From contig NZ_QMEV01000018.1 of NCBI RefSeq assembly GCF_003284935.1, positions 17,153 through 81,152 on the forward strand: a stretch of 64,000 nucleotides of DNA. Reading direction: 5' to 3'. Under the pieces are notes generated by a model. It searched no databases and had not been told where the DNA came from. It saw only the letters and a list, made by a program, of their open reading frames with translations. Positions 9,105 through 19,904 of this stretch are shown here, one piece after another. The position numbers and the translations under genes were made by a program. Numbering within the stretch: the stretch's first letter is position 1; each line of letters begins with the position of its first letter. This stretch comes from Mycobacterium colombiense. GTDB taxonomy: Bacteria > Actinomycetota > Actinomycetes > Mycobacteriales > Mycobacteriaceae.

Positions 9105-12100
9105 GTGCGTGCCGTGAACGCCACACCGGTCGCCGTCATCGGGATGGCCTGCCGACTTCCCGGCGGGATCGACTCCCCGCACCGCCTCTGGCAGGCGTTG
9201 CTGCGCGGTGACGACTTCGTCGGCGAGATTCCCGCCGACCGGTGGGACGCCGACCTGTTCTACGATCCCGAGCCCGGTGTGCCCGGTCGATCGGTGACCC
9301 GGTGGGGGGCGTTCCTCGACGATGTCGGCGGGTTCGACTGCGACTTCTTCGGGATGACCGAGCGCGAGGCCATCGCGATCGACCCGCAACACCGCCTGCT
9401 GCTCGAAACGTCGTGGGACGCCGTCGAGCATGCCGGCCTGGACCCCGCGTCGCTTTCCCAATCGCAGACCGGTGTGTTCGTCGGCCTGACCCACGGTGAC
9501 TACGAACTGCTGTCCGCCGACTGCGGCGCGGCCGAAGGACCGTACGGATTCACCGGCACGTCCAACAGCTTCGCGTCCGGGCGAGTCGCCTACGCCCTGG
9601 GGCTGCACGGTCCGGCGGTCACCGTCGACACGGCGTGCTCGTCGGGGCTGATGGCAGTCCACCAGGCGTGCGGCAGTCTTGGCAGCGGGGAATCGGACCT
9701 CACCCTGGCCGGGGGCGTCGTGGTGACCCTGGAACCGCGCAAGTCCGTCTCGGGCTCGCTGCAGGGCATGCTGTCGCCGACCGGCCGCTGCCACGCCTTC
9801 GACGTGCACGCCGACGGCTTCGTGTCCGGCGAAGGTTGCGTCATGCTGTTGCTCAAGCGGCTCGACGATGCGCACCGCGACGGCGACCGCATCCTGGCGG
9901 TGCTGCGCGGCACCGCGGCCAACCAGGATGGCCGCACCGTGAACATCGCGGCGCCCTCGCAGACGGCTCAGGTCGCCGTCTACCGGAAGGCTTTGCAGAT
10001 CGCCGGCGTCGACGCGGCCACGGTCGGCTTCGTCGAGGCGCACGGCACCGGCACTCCCGTCGGCGATCCGATCGAATTCGCCAGCCTGGCAGCGGTATAC
10101 GGCGTCGGCGCTCCCTGCGCCGTGGGATCGGTGAAGACGAACTTCGGTCACCTGCAGTCGACGTCGGGTCCGCTGGGACTGATCAAGGCGATCCTCGCGC
10201 TGCAGCACGCCGTGATCCCGCAGAATCTGCACTTCACCCGGTTACCAGACGAGATGGCCCGGATCGAGACCGATCTGTTTGTGCCGCAGAGCAATACGCC
10301 ATGGCCCCTCAGGAGCCACCCGCGCCGCGCCGCGGTGTCGTCCTACGGGATGTCGGGCACCAATGTGCACGCCATCGTGGAACAGGCGCCGCGACAGCCG
10401 CCGGCGCAGGCATCCGATCCACCGGTGGGGCCGCTGCTGTTTCCCCTGTCGGCCACCTCCGCCGAGCAGCTGCGCGTCACGGCCGCCCGGCTGGCGGCCT
10501 GGATCGACGAACACGGTGCTCCGGACGGCGACAGTGGGGTGCGCCTGACGGATCTGGGCTACACGTTGTCTCGCCGGCGCGCGCACCGCCCGGTGCGCAC
10601 CGTGATCTCGGCCGGCACCCTCGGCGAGTTGGGCGCCGAGCTGCGCGCGGTCGCCGACGGCGACATCCCGTACCGGCCCGCGGTGGGGCAGGGCGACCGC
10701 GGGCCGGTGTGGGTCTTCTCCGGCCAGGGTTCGCAGTGGCCGAGGATGGGCGCCGAATTGCTGGCCACGGAGCCGGTTTTCGCCGCCACGATCGCCGCCG
10801 TCGAACCGTTGATCGCCGCGGAATCCGGCTTTTCGGTGACCGAGGCCATGGCGGCGCCCGAGGCGGTGACCGGCATCGACCGGGTGCAGCCCACGCTGTT
10901 CGCCATGCAGGTCGGGCTCGCCGAGACGATGAAGTCCTACGGCGTGCGCCCCGGCGCCGTCATCGGGCACTCGCTGGGCGAATCCGCGGCCGCCGTCGTC
11001 GCGGGCGCGTTGTCGGTGGCCGACGGTGTGCGCGTCATCTGCCGTCGCTCGAAGCTGATGGCGCGGATCGCGGGCAGCGGCGCGATGGCATCGGTGGAAC
11101 TGCCGGGGCAGCAAGTGTTGTCGGAACTGTCGATTCGCGGCATCTCCGACGTCGTGCTGTCCGTGGTCGCGTCGCCGACGTCGACCGTCGTCGGCGGCGA
11201 CACCCAGACCATCCGCGATCTGGTGGCGGCCTGGCAGGAGCAGGACGTGCTGGCCCGCGAGGTCGCGGTGGACGTCGCCTCGCATTCGCCGCAGGTGGAG
11301 CCGATCCTCGACGAGTTGGTCGAGGTCCTCGCCGACCTGCGACCGATGGCGCCCGAGGTTCCGTACTATTCCGCGACGCTCTGGGACCCGCGGGAACGGC
11401 CCTCGTTCACCGGCGAGTACTGGGCCGAAAACCTGCGCTACACCGTCCGATTCGCGTCCGCCGTTCAGGCCGCCCTCAAGGACGGCTTCCGCGTCTTCGG
11501 TGAGCTGGCGCCGCATCCGCTGCTGACGCACGCCGTCGAGCAGAACGCCGCCAGCCTGGACATGCCCATCGCCGCCGTGGCGGCCATGCGCCGACGCGAG
11601 CCGGGCGCACCACCCGCTCGCGGGGGAGAGCTGCCGGGTGGTCTGCGCGGCTTCGTCGCCGACGTGCACAGCGCGGGCGCGGTGATCGACTTCTCCGTCC
11701 AATACCCGACCGGGCGTTTGGTGGACGCCCCGCTGCCGACGTGGACGCATCGCCGGCTGATGCTGAGTCGCGAGGGGAACGAGCACGCCGCCCACGGCGC
11801 GGCGGTCCAGGCCGTCCATCCCCTGCTCGGAGCGCACGTGCATCTGCGGGAGGAACCCGAGCGCCACGTCTGGCAGGGCGCGGTGGGCACCGAGGCGCAC
11901 CCGTGGCTTGCCGATCACCAAATCCACGGTGTCGCAGCATTTCCCGGTGCCGCGTACTGCGAGATGGCGCTGGGGGCCGCCCGCGCGGCGCTCGGGGAAC
12001 GCGCCGAGGTCCGCGACGTCAGGTTCGAGCAGACCCTGTTACTGGACGACCGGACGCAGGCCTCCTCGGTCGCGACGGTCGCCGGCCCCGGTGTTCTCGA

Positions 12101-15100
12101 CTTCACCGTGGACACCCACGAGGACGGCGAACGCGTCCGCCGGGCGAGCGCGGTCCTGTGCGCTCTCCCCGGTGACAACGCGGATTCACCCGAGCCCGAT
12201 CAGCCGCCCGCGCACGACATGGCGACGCTGATCGCCGCCCACCCGTCCCGCCTGGACGGTGCGGAGTTGCGAAAAGCCTTCGACGCCGTAGGGATTCAAT
12301 ACGGGCCGGCATTTTCGGGTCTGGCCGCGGTGCTTGTCGCCGACGGGGAGATCACCACGGTGCTGGCCGAAGTCACACTGCCGGGCGCGATCCGCTCGCA
12401 GCAGTCGGCCTATGCCGCGCACCCGGCGTTGCTCGACGCGTGCTTCCAGTCGGTCGTCGTCTCGCCCGAGGTACACAAGGCCGGCGCCGGTCTGCTGTTG
12501 CCGGTCGGGGTGCGCAGGCTGCGCACCTACCACTCGACCCGCCACGCGCAGTACTGCCTGGCCCGGGTCACCTCCTCGCGCCCCGGCGAATGCGAGGCCG
12601 ACCTCGACGTGCTGGACCAGTCCGGGACGGTGCTGTTGACCGTCGAGGGACTGCGGCTCGCCGGCGGCGCCTCCGAATCCGAACACGCCCAGCGGCTGCT
12701 CAACGAGCGACTGTTGACCATCGACTGGGAACCCCGGGAAGCGCCCGAGGCCACGCAGACCGAGCCGGGCTCCTGGGTGCTGCTCGGTGCGTCCGACGGT
12801 CACGACCCGTTTGCCGCGCGACTTGCCGAGGCCCTGAATTCCGATGGCGGGCAATGTGTCTCGATCGCCGATCCCGTCGGGTCGCCGAACACCGCGCGGC
12901 TGCGTGCCCTGCTGTCCGGCGGCGGCCAGCCCGTCTCCAACGGTCACGCGCCGCTGAAGGGACTGACGGGGGTCGTCGTGGTGGCCGGGGCAGCGGAGGG
13001 CGCGGTGGGCGAGGCGCACGCCGGCCGGGATCATGTCTCGCACCTGGCGGCCGTCGCCCGTGAGCTCTCGGAGCTGCCCGGGGAATCGCCACGGCTCTAC
13101 CTCGTGACCCGCAACGCGGCGAGCGTGACCGCCGGCGATGCGGCCAACCTGGCGCAGGCCGGGCTGCGTGGGCTGATGCGGGTGATTGACTCCGAGCACC
13201 CGCATCTGAGCGCGACCCAGATCGATGTGGACGACGCGACCGACCCCGAACACATTGCGCTGCAGCTGAAAACCGGGTCGGCGGAAGACGAGACCGCCTG
13301 GCGCGGCGGGCAGTGGTACGCCGCGCGGTTGCGGCCCGGCCCGCTTCGCCCGGTCGAGCGGCGCACCACCGTCGTCGATCACGGGGGTGACGGCATGCGC
13401 CTGCAGATCCGCGCTCCCGGTGACCTCGAATCGCTGGAGTTCACCGCGTTCGACCGGGTGCCGCCCGGCCCGGGCGAGATCGAGGTGGCGGTGACCTCGT
13501 CGACCGTCAACTTCGCGGATGTTCTTGTCGCGTTTGGGCGCTATCCCACGTTCGAGGGCTACCAGCAGCGGCTGGGGGGTGACTTCGCCGGGGTGGTGAC
13601 CGCCGTCGGACCGGACGTCACCGAGCACAGGGTCGGCGACCACGTCGGCGGCGTCTCGCCCAACGGATGCTGGGGAACCTTCGTCATCGCCGACGCCCGG
13701 CATGCGATCACGCTGCCGCCCGAGGTGCCGTTCGACGACGCCGCCGCGGTCCCGACCGCGGCCGCCACCGCGTGGTACGGCCTGCACGACCTGGCCCGCA
13801 TCTCGCCGACCGACAAGGTGCTGATCCACTCCGGCACCGGCGGCGTCGGCCAGGCGGCCATCGCGATCGCCCGGGCTGTGGGGTGTCAGATCTTCGCGAC
13901 CGCGGGCAGCCCCGAGCGCCGGAAACTGTTGCGGGACATGGGTATCGAGCACGTCTACGACTCGCGCAGTACGGAATTCGCCGACCAGATCCGCCGGGAC
14001 ACCTCGGGATACGGCGTCGACGTGGTGCTCAACTCGCTTCCCGGCGCCGCGCAACGCGCGGGAATCGAACTGCTCGCCGTGGGCGGACGCTTCGTCGAGT
14101 TGGGCAAGCGTGACATCTACGGCGATACCCATCTGGGGCTGTTCCCGTTTCGCCGGAACCTGTCGATGTTCGCCGTCGACCTCGCGCTGCTGACGGCCAG
14201 CCACCCGCAGACGGTTCGGCGCCTGTTGACCACCGTGTACCAGCGCACCGCCGCCGGGGAACTGCCGTTGCCGAGCACCACGCACTATCCGATTCGCGAC
14301 GCCGCCGCCGCGGTGCGCCTGGTCGCCGCCGCCGGGCACACCGGCAAGGTGGTGCTGGACGTGCCGCGGGTGGGAAGCAGTGTGGCCGTGGTCCCGCCGG
14401 AAACCGTGCGTCCCTTCCGCGCCGACGGCGCCTACATCATCACCGGCGGAATCGGTGGGCTGGGCCTGTTTCTGGCCGGCCAGATGGCGGCTCAAGCCGC
14501 CGGGACGGGTTGCGGGCGGATCGTGCTCAATTCGCGTTCGCAACCCGACGAGCGCGCGCGCGAGGCGATCGAGCGGCTGCGTGCCGCGGGGGCCGACATC
14601 GCGGTGGAATGCGGGGACATCGCCGAGCCGCACACGGCCGAGCGGCTGGTGGCGTGTGCCACCGCGACCGGGCTGCCGGTGCGGGGCGTGCTGCACGCGG
14701 CGGCGGTGGTCGAGGACGCCACGTTGGCGAACGTCACCGATGAACTCATCGATCGGTGTTGGGCGCCAAAGGCTTACGGCGCATGGAACCTGCATCAAGC
14801 GCTGCAGGAAGAAAAGACCGGGCGGTGCCTGGACTGGTTCTGCGCGTTTTCGTCGGCCGCCGCGCTGGTGGGCTCGCCGGGGCAGGGTGCCTACGCCGCG
14901 GCCAACAGCTGGCTGGACGCATTCGCCTACTGGCGGCGGGCCCGCGGCCTGCCGGCCACCTCCATCGCGTGGGGGGCGTGGTCGGAGGTCGGCCGCGCCA
15001 CGGCCCTGGCCCGCGACGCCGGCATCGCGATCTCGCCCGCCGAGGGGTTCCGCGCATTCGAAACGCTGCTGCGCTACGACCGCCCGTACTCGGGCTACGC

Positions 15101-15482
15101 GCCGATCACGGGGACACCCTGGCTGACCTCCTTCGCGCAACGCAGCCGCTTCGCCGAGGCGTTCGGCTCGACGGGCCACGGCAAGCCGGACACCGGCAAG
15201 TTCCTCGCCGAGTTGCAGGCGTTGCCGCGCGAGGAGTGGCCGTCGGCGCTGCGGCGACTGGTGTCCGGACAGATCAGCCTGTTGCTGCGGCGCACCATCG
15301 ATCCGGACCGGCCGTTGTCCGACTACGGCTTGGACTCGCTGGGGAACTTGGAGCTGCGCACCCGCATCGAAACCGAAACGGGGGTGCGCATCAGCCCCGC
15401 GAAGATCACCACCGTCCGCGGGCTGGCGGAGCATCTGTGTGACGAGCTGGCCGACCTCGAAGCCGCGCCCTCGACACCCTGA
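9105..15482 (+). CDS. MAS-type single-module highly reducing polyketide synthase (KS-AT-DH-ER-KR-ACP)
   Basis: 2125 aa, one complete iterative module. KS: C178 in DTACSSG, H313 in EAHGTGTP, H349 in KTNFGH. AT: S623 in GHSLGE. DH: H938 in the HxxxGxxxxP motif [18 protein letters not shown] loop [11 protein letters not shown] from about 1572. KR: GGIGGLG from about 1780 with Ser/Tyr in [20 protein letters not shown] near 1915-1930. ACP: S2078 in GLDSLGN. All catalytic residues are present. The family (Mas, Pks2, Pks3/4, Pks5) elongates FAAL-loaded fatty acyl chains with methylmalonyl-CoA to multimethyl-branched acids for cell-envelope lipids. Position before fadD21 corresponds to H37Rv pks3/4, but papA3, mmpL10 and Rv1184c are missing. 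The product is not predictable from the sequence. Confidence 0.93.
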   Translation: MRAVNATPVAVIGMACRLPGGIDSPHRLWQALLRGDDFVGEIPADRWDADLFYDPEPGVPGRSVTRWGAFLDDVGGFDCDFFGMTEREAIAIDPQHRLLLETSWDAVEHAGLDPASLSQSQTGVFVGLTHGDYELLSADCGAAEGPYGFTGTSNSFASGRVAYALGLHGPAVTVDTACSSGLMAVHQACGSLGSGESDLTLAGGVVVTLEPRKSVSGSLQGMLSPTGRCHAFDVHADGFVSGEGCVMLLLKRLDDAHRDGDRILAVLRGTAANQDGRTVNIAAPSQTAQVAVYRKALQIAGVDAATVGFVEAHGTGTPVGDPIEFASLAAVYGVGAPCAVGSVKTNFGHLQSTSGPLGLIKAILALQHAVIPQNLHFTRLPDEMARIETDLFVPQSNTPWPLRSHPRRAAVSSYGMSGTNVHAIVEQAPRQPPAQASDPPVGPLLFPLSATSAEQLRVTAARLAAWIDEHGAPDGDSGVRLTDLGYTLSRRRAHRPVRTVISAGTLGELGAELRAVADGDIPYRPAVGQGDRGPVWVFSGQGSQWPRMGAELLATEPVFAATIAAVEPLIAAESGFSVTEAMAAPEAVTGIDRVQPTLFAMQVGLAETMKSYGVRPGAVIGHSLGESAAAVVAGALSVADGVRVICRRSKLMARIAGSGAMASVELPGQQVLSELSIRGISDVVLSVVASPTSTVVGGDTQTIRDLVAAWQEQDVLAREVAVDVASHSPQVEPILDELVEVLADLRPMAPEVPYYSATLWDPRERPSFTGEYWAENLRYTVRFASAVQAALKDGFRVFGELAPHPLLTHAVEQNAASLDMPIAAVAAMRRREPGAPPARGGELPGGLRGFVADVHSAGAVIDFSVQYPTGRLVDAPLPTWTHRRLMLSREGNEHAAHGAAVQAVHPLLGAHVHLREEPERHVWQGAVGTEAHPWLADHQIHGVAAFPGAAYCEMALGAARAALGERAEVRDVRFEQTLLLDDRTQASSVATVAGPGVLDFTVDTHEDGERVRRASAVLCALPGDNADSPEPDQPPAHDMATLIAAHPSRLDGAELRKAFDAVGIQYGPAFSGLAAVLVADGEITTVLAEVTLPGAIRSQQSAYAAHPALLDACFQSVVVSPEVHKAGAGLLLPVGVRRLRTYHSTRHAQYCLARVTSSRPGECEADLDVLDQSGTVLLTVEGLRLAGGASESEHAQRLLNERLLTIDWEPREAPEATQTEPGSWVLLGASDGHDPFAARLAEALNSDGGQCVSIADPVGSPNTARLRALLSGGGQPVSNGHAPLKGLTGVVVVAGAAEGAVGEAHAGRDHVSHLAAVARELSELPGESPRLYLVTRNAASVTAGDAANLAQAGLRGLMRVIDSEHPHLSATQIDVDDATDPEHIALQLKTGSAEDETAWRGGQWYAARLRPGPLRPVERRTTVVDHGGDGMRLQIRAPGDLESLEFTAFDRVPPGPGEIEVAVTSSTVNFADVLVAFGRYPTFEGYQQRLGGDFAGVVTAVGPDVTEHRVGDHVGGVSPNGCWGTFVIADARHAITLPPEVPFDDAAAVPTAAATAWYGLHDLARISPTDKVLIHSGTGGVGQAAIAIARAVGCQIFATAGSPERRKLLRDMGIEHVYDSRSTEFADQIRRDTSGYGVDVVLNSLPGAAQRAGIELLAVGGRFVELGKRDIYGDTHLGLFPFRRNLSMFAVDLALLTASHPQTVRRLLTTVYQRTAAGELPLPSTTHYPIRDAAAAVRLVAAAGHTGKVVLDVPRVGSSVAVVPPETVRPFRADGAYIITGGIGGLGLFLAGQMAAQAAGTGCGRIVLNSRSQPDERAREAIERLRAAGADIAVECGDIAEPHTAERLVACATATGLPVRGVLHAAAVVEDATLANVTDELIDRCWAPKAYGAWNLHQALQEEKTGRCLDWFCAFSSAAALVGSPGQGAYAAANSWLDAFAYWRRARGLPATSIAWGAWSEVGRATALARDAGIAISPAEGFRAFETLLRYDRPYSGYAPITGTPWLTSFAQRSRFAEAFGSTGHGKPDTGKFLAELQALPREEWPSALRRLVSGQISLLLRRTIDPDRPLSDYGLDSLGNLELRTRIETETGVRISPAKITTVRGLAEHLCDELADLEAAPSTP

Positions 15483-15714
15483 CCCGCCCCGCGTTGCGGG
15501 TGACACAGGGAAAGACCCCGTCGGTCTGCACCCCGGCGGCCGCACCGCCGCCGCCCGCCGCGCCACCGCCGCCGCTCGCCGCGTCACCGCCGTCCAGCGA
15601 CAAACTTCCGTAAGTTGGCCATCTTTACTGGTGGACTGGTTCTGATCCGGATTGATTGATAAACAATATGGTGAAGGTGGGTGGCCAGGATCGATGCGGC
15701 CGGTGTGAATCCGT

Positions 15715-15732
15715 GCGCATGCGTCCATGCGC
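15715..15732 (+). promoter_or_regulatory. inverted repeat in the cysC leader
   Basis: GCGCATG at 15715-15721 and CATGCGC at 15726-15732 are perfect 7-bp arms around a 4-nt loop. The repeat lies 30 bp upstream of the cysC ATG and downstream of an AT-rich stretch (15650-15670, around GATAAACAATATGG) that could hold the promoter. It could be an operator or an RNA hairpin. The 279-bp gap 15483-15761 otherwise contains no supportable gene. Confidence 0.4.
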
Positions 15733-15761
15733 GGCTGAAACGTGGTGAACAGGAGCTGGGA

Positions 15762-16427
15762 ATGGCCAACAACATCACTTGGCACGAGCATCAGATAAGC
15801 CGCGCCGAGCGCGAGAGCCTCAACGGGCACCGAGGCTGCGTCGTCTGGTTCACCGGGCTGAGTGGCAGCGGCAAGAGCACCGTGGCCAACGTCGTCGAAC
15901 AGAAGCTCTACGAACGGGGCATCCGCAGCTTCCTGCTGGACGGGGACAACGTCCGCTATGGCCTCAACGCCGCCCCGGAACTGCTCGAAGAGCGGCACGG
16001 ATCGGAGTTCGCGAAGCGGTTCGGCCTCGGTTTTTCCGCCCAGGATCGCGAGGAGAACATTCGCCGCATCGGCGCCGTCGCGAAGCTGTTCTGCGAATCC
16101 GGTGTCATCGCGCTGACGGCCTTCATCAGCCCCTACGTCCGCGATCGCGACGCGATCCGGGCCACCCTGAACGACGGCGATTTCCAGGAGATCTTCATCG
16201 ACACCCCGATCGAGATTTGCGAGCAGCGCGATCCCAAAGGCCTCTACAAGAAAGCCCGCGCCGGCGAGATCAAGGGATTCACCGGGATCGACGACCCCTA
16301 CGAGGCGCCGGGGCGGCCCGAGCTGCGGCTCGACGGCGGCAACAAGGACGCGGACACGCTGGCCGAGGAAGTGATCGCCCATCTCGAACGGGTGGGCGTC
16401 ATCTCGGGCGCGGTCCGGGACGCTTAG
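15762..16427 (+). CDS. cysC: CysC, adenylylsulfate (APS) kinase
   Basis: 221 aa. It phosphorylates APS with ATP to give PAPS, the sulfate donor for sulfotransferases. The P-loop GLSGSGKST is at residues 32-40. Other family motifs are LLDGDNVRYGL, FSAQDREENIRRIG, FISPYVRDRD, DPKGLYKKARAGEIKGFTGIDDPYEAP. About 20 extra residues (NAAPELLEERHGSEFAKRFG) sit between NVRYGL and LGFSAQD compared with E. coli CysC. The upstream frame is open from 15681, but ATG 15762 has AGGAG at 15751-15755 and starts the conserved part. H37Rv makes PAPS with the CysD/CysNC complex elsewhere, so this stand-alone enzyme is an additional copy. It is followed by sat 80 bp downstream. Confidence 0.93.
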   Translation: MANNITWHEHQISRAERESLNGHRGCVVWFTGLSGSGKSTVANVVEQKLYERGIRSFLLDGDNVRYGLNAAPELLEERHGSEFAKRFGLGFSAQDREENIRRIGAVAKLFCESGVIALTAFISPYVRDRDAIRATLNDGDFQEIFIDTPIEICEQRDPKGLYKKARAGEIKGFTGIDDPYEAPGRPELRLDGGNKDADTLAEEVIAHLERVGVISGAVRDA

Positions 16428-16507
16428 CGCCCTGGTTCGGCAAGGACGGCCGCGGGAGCCGTTCACCGCACGGGCAACCGCCGATTACGCGAAACGAGGT
16501 CACTCAC

Positions 16508-17767
16508 ATGAGCTACCAGGGTCATAACGGCAAGCCGATCGTGGAACGAGTATCCACCGAAGGTGCGGCGAGCCGGATCGACGGGTTGCCGCGCATCCCG
16601 ATCTCGAAAGCCACCGCGCACGAGGTGATCAGCCTCTCCTACGGTTTCTTCACCCCGCTCAGCGGGTTCATGGGCCGGCGCGAAGTGGACAGCACGCTGG
16701 ACGACTTCGCGCTGCCCGACGGCACGCTGTGGAGCATCCCGATCGTGTTCGACCTTTCCGCCGAAGACATCGAGAAATTCGGCGTGAAGGAGGGCGAAAG
16801 CGTCGTCCTGGAATATCTCGACGCCCCGATGGCGCTGTTCGAGGTCTCCGAGATCTACGAGTACGACTTGGAGCGCATGGCCGAAAAGACCTACGGCACC
16901 AACGATTCCCGGCATCCTGGTGTCAAGAAGACGCGGGCGTATGCGGATCGTTTCATCGGCGGCGACATCACGCTCATCAACGAACCGGTGTTCAACGAAC
17001 CCTTCAAGAGCTTCTGGCTCACACCGCGGCAGCACCAGGACGCGCTGGCGAAAAAAGACTGGAAGCGCGCCGTCGCCCATCAGACCCGAAACGTTCCGCA
17101 CACCGGCCACGAGGCGTTGATGAAGCAGGCGTGGCTGGCGGCGAACGAGGACCAGCCCGTCGACAGCCTGAACACCGGCGTACTGGTCAACGCCATCATC
17201 GGCCAGAAGCGCGTCGGGGACTACATCGACGAGGCGATCCTGTTGGCCCAGAACGAATTGCGGGCCAGCGGGTATTTCCGCGAGGAAGTCCACCTGGTGT
17301 CGTTCACGCTGTGGGACATGCGCTACGCGGGGCCCAGGGAGGCCATCTTCCACGCGATCCTGCGGACCAACCTGGGCTGCACGCATCACATGTTCGGCCG
17401 CGACCACGCGGGCGTGGGCGACTTCTACCACCCCTACGATTCCCAGAACATCCTCAAGCAATACCGCAGCGGGCTGGGGATCAAACCGGTGTTCCTGCGG
17501 GAGAACTGGTACTGCCCGGTCTGCCAGGAGGTCACCAACTCGGCCCTGTGCGGACATGACGATCAGTCACAAAGCTTCAGCGGCAGCCTGATTCGAAGCA
17601 TCCTGACCGACGAGGTCAAGCCGACCCAGAAGGTGATGCGGCACGAGGTGTTCGAAGTCGTGATGGACAGCGCCGCCAAGTACGGGCAGGGGTCGCCGTT
17701 CGTCACCGAGGAGTACCTGAAAGACAGGCTGCCGGTCTTCACGCTGAACCCTTTGGAGAACTCATGA
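16508..17767 (+). CDS. sat: Sat, homo-oligomeric ATP sulfurylase (zinc type)
   Basis: 419 aa. It adenylates sulfate to APS, the substrate of the neighbouring CysC. Motifs: QTRN (192-195) and HTGH (198-201) of the nucleotide site, GRDHAG (297-302), and a zinc-binding set C336, C339, C348, H350 (YCPVC ... ALCGH). That zinc set is typical of Sat from sulfur-oxidising and sulfate-reducing prokaryotes rather than the CysD/CysN heterodimer of mycobacteria. ATG 16508 follows a GAGGT site. The stop codon overlaps the ATG of the next gene (ATGA). The enzyme type is unusual for the genus and suggests lateral acquisition of the module, although base composition looks like its neighbours. Confidence 0.93.
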   Translation: MSYQGHNGKPIVERVSTEGAASRIDGLPRIPISKATAHEVISLSYGFFTPLSGFMGRREVDSTLDDFALPDGTLWSIPIVFDLSAEDIEKFGVKEGESVVLEYLDAPMALFEVSEIYEYDLERMAEKTYGTNDSRHPGVKKTRAYADRFIGGDITLINEPVFNEPFKSFWLTPRQHQDALAKKDWKRAVAHQTRNVPHTGHEALMKQAWLAANEDQPVDSLNTGVLVNAIIGQKRVGDYIDEAILLAQNELRASGYFREEVHLVSFTLWDMRYAGPREAIFHAILRTNLGCTHHMFGRDHAGVGDFYHPYDSQNILKQYRSGLGIKPVFLRENWYCPVCQEVTNSALCGHDDQSQSFSGSLIRSILTDEVKPTQKVMRHEVFEVVMDSAAKYGQGSPFVTEEYLKDRLPVFTLNPLENS

Positions 17768-18093
17768 GCACGGCCGAAAAGAACATCAAGGTCAACGTCT
17801 GGATCAACGAGGAACGGCTGGAAGCGCTGGCGAACGCCGGAATGGCGGACCGGGCGATTGAGGCGTTCGCCGGCATGAAGCTGCTCGAGATCTACGCCAC
17901 CGAAGCACAGAAAGATGTTCTCCTGCAGCAGTTTCCGGGAGCCAAATACGACTCGGCCACCACGCGGTCGATCGAGTTGCTGCCCAAGCAGGTCAAGGAC
18001 AGGCTGCTCGAGCTGTCCATCAAGTTGCACTCCAACGGCCCCGACGTCGTGGGTCACTTCCTCGAGGAAGCCCAGACGGCCAACAGCCAATAG
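17764..18093 (+). CDS. unknown 109-aa protein translationally coupled to Sat
   Basis: The ATG overlaps the sat stop codon by 4 nt (ATGA), so the protein is made with Sat. It is soluble, has no signal peptide or cysteine, and looks mixed alpha/beta: a beta-like start (NIKVNVWIN), helix (EERLEALANAGMADRAIEAFAGM), strand (KLLEIYATEA), and a C-terminal helical region (LPKQVKDRLLELSIKLH). The N-terminal residues after the initial lysines suggest a small alpha/beta regulator or subunit fold. I do not recognise a family. Position suggests an accessory of the Sat/CysC complex or of PAPS use. It ends 2 bp from the convergent fadD21. Confidence 0.85.
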   Translation: MSTAEKNIKVNVWINEERLEALANAGMADRAIEAFAGMKLLEIYATEAQKDVLLQQFPGAKYDSATTRSIELLPKQVKDRLLELSIKLHSNGPDVVGHFLEEAQTANSQ

Positions 18094-18095
18094 GG

Positions 18096-19838
18096 CTAGG
18101 CGTCCAACCGGGTGAACCGCCGGCGACGGTACTGCTCGACACACGCCGCCCGCCGGATCTTGCCGCTCGTGGTGGTGGGAATCGATCCCGGTTCGACCAG
18201 CACCAGATCGGCGACGGTGAGCCCGTGTGAGTTCGATATCGCCGCGGTGACGTCGTTCTTGACGACGTCGAGCTCGTGGCGCGCGTCCTCGTCGGATACG
18301 CCGCGCCCGCTGAATTCGATGATGGTGACCAGCTTTTCGGTCTCGTCGACCGGGACCGCGATCGCCGCGACCCGGCCGCCGGTGATGCGCTGCACCGTCG
18401 ACTCGATGTCCTCGGGATAGTGGTTGCGGCCGTAGACGATCAGCAGGTCCTTCATCCGGCCCACGATGAACAGTTCGCCGTCCCAGACGAAGCCGAGGTC
18501 GCCGGTGCGCAGCCACGGGCCCTCGGGGGTGTCGGGCGGCGGGTCGGCCAGCACGCCGCCGAAGGTGCGCTGGGTGTCCTGCGGCTTGCGCCAGTAGCCG
18601 TCGGCGACATTGGCGCCGTTGACCCAGATTTCACCGACGGTTCCCGCCGGGCATCCGGTGCGGGTGTCGGGGTCGACGATCCGCGCCGACGGCGACGCCG
18701 GCGTGCCGTAGCTGAGCAGCGGCGTGCCGGTTTCCGGCGAGCACGGTTGCGCGCTGCCCTCCGACAGCGCCTCCGGTTCGAAGTGGACGACGCGCGGGGC
18801 CCCCGCCTTGGCGCGGCTGGCCACATACACGGTCGCCTCGGCCAAACCGTAGGAGGGCTGCATCATCTCTTCGCGAAAGTTGTACGGGGCGAAGCGTTTG
18901 CAGAACCGGTCGAGCGTGGCCGGATGGATCCGCTCGGCGCCGCTGACGATGCTGATGACGTTGCCCAGGTCGACCCCGGCCACGTCCGCCTCGGTGGTCT
19001 TGCGGACCGCGAGTTCGAAGGCGAAGTTCGGGGCGGCCGAGAAGACCGGATTGGTCTGCGACATCGCGCGAATCCAGCGCGCGGGACGTTGCAGAAACGC
19101 GACCGGGCTCGTCACGTCGCCCAGGTAGCCACCCAGGATGGGCGCGATGACGCCCTGCATCAAACCCATGTCGTGGTAGAACGGCAGCCACGACACGCAC
19201 ACGGTGGCGCGGGGGGCCACACCGTTGAAGTCGTCGAAGTACGCGGCCATCAGCTGCTGGAAGTTCACCGCAAGATTGCGGTGCGACACCATCACCCCGG
19301 CCGGCACGCGGGTGGAACCCGACGTGTATTGCAGGTACGCGATGCTCGGGGCGCCGCTGATCCGGATGCCCGACGACCGCGGCGGGTCCAGCGCATCGAC
19401 GGCGATGACGGCCGGGGCGGCGCCTCCGGTCGCCGGGGCCGTGCGGCGCAGGCACTCGTCGACGGCCGCCGCGGCCCCGACCGTGGTGAGGACGACGGTG
19501 GGGGCGGTGTCGGCCAGGACGGCGGCGACGCGTTCGTCGTGCGAGCCCGGCTGCGGCACCGAGAGCGGGACCGCGATCAGCCCGGCCTGGATCGCGCCCA
19601 GGAACGCGACGATGTAGGGGAGGCCCTGGGGCGCAAGGATGACGGCGCGGTCCCCGGTGCTGCCGTGCCGCGCGACCTCGTGCGCCACGGTCAGGGTGCG
19701 CTGATACAACTGGGCCCACGTCAGGGTCTCGGTGACGCCGGCCCAATCCTGCTCGTAATCGGTGTACCGGAACGCCAAGTCGTCGGGCTGCAGGCCGGCG
19801 CGCTCCCGCAGCAGGGCGACCACCGACGAACTTTGCAT
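18096..19838 (-). CDS. fadD21: FadD21-type long-chain fatty-acyl-AMP ligase (FAAL)
   Basis: 580 aa, a length typical of FAALs (FadD21 578 aa). The adenylate-forming motifs are [36 protein letters not shown], and [38 protein letters not shown]; the C-terminal lysine loop is [10 protein letters not shown]. The FAAL-type N-terminus and the position between a MAS-like PKS and the PucR regulator match fadD21 in H37Rv. FAALs load fatty acids as acyl-AMP onto the partner PKS without forming acyl-CoA, so this protein very probably primes the PKS at 9105-15482. It is convergent with the sulfate-activation genes. Confidence 0.9.
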   Translation of the reverse strand: MQSSSVVALLRERAGLQPDDLAFRYTDYEQDWAGVTETLTWAQLYQRTLTVAHEVARHGSTGDRAVILAPQGLPYIVAFLGAIQAGLIAVPLSVPQPGSHDERVAAVLADTAPTVVLTTVGAAAAVDECLRRTAPATGGAAPAVIAVDALDPPRSSGIRISGAPSIAYLQYTSGSTRVPAGVMVSHRNLAVNFQQLMAAYFDDFNGVAPRATVCVSWLPFYHDMGLMQGVIAPILGGYLGDVTSPVAFLQRPARWIRAMSQTNPVFSAAPNFAFELAVRKTTEADVAGVDLGNVISIVSGAERIHPATLDRFCKRFAPYNFREEMMQPSYGLAEATVYVASRAKAGAPRVVHFEPEALSEGSAQPCSPETGTPLLSYGTPASPSARIVDPDTRTGCPAGTVGEIWVNGANVADGYWRKPQDTQRTFGGVLADPPPDTPEGPWLRTGDLGFVWDGELFIVGRMKDLLIVYGRNHYPEDIESTVQRITGGRVAAIAVPVDETEKLVTIIEFSGRGVSDEDARHELDVVKNDVTAAISNSHGLTVADLVLVEPGSIPTTTSGKIRRAACVEQYRRRRFTRLDA

Positions 19839-19904
19839 GCGGGCTAGGTTACCGCCTCGGGCTTTTCACGCCGCCCGATCGCTGGACCCGGGAAGGCGAG
19901 CGGG

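Noticed and set aside
7746..10232. 828-codon open frame on the minus strand across the permease and pks start.
   Set aside because: It is antisense to two convincing genes with clear domains, its product is Arg/Gly/His-rich without recognisable motifs, and such shadows are expected in high-GC DNA.
12186..16466. 1426-codon minus-strand open frame opposite pks and cysC.
   Set aside because: It is a composition-driven antisense frame; the plus strand encodes complete PKS and APS kinase domains.
16463..17557. 364-codon minus-strand frame opposite sat.
   Set aside because: It mirrors a conserved enzyme gene and has no family features.
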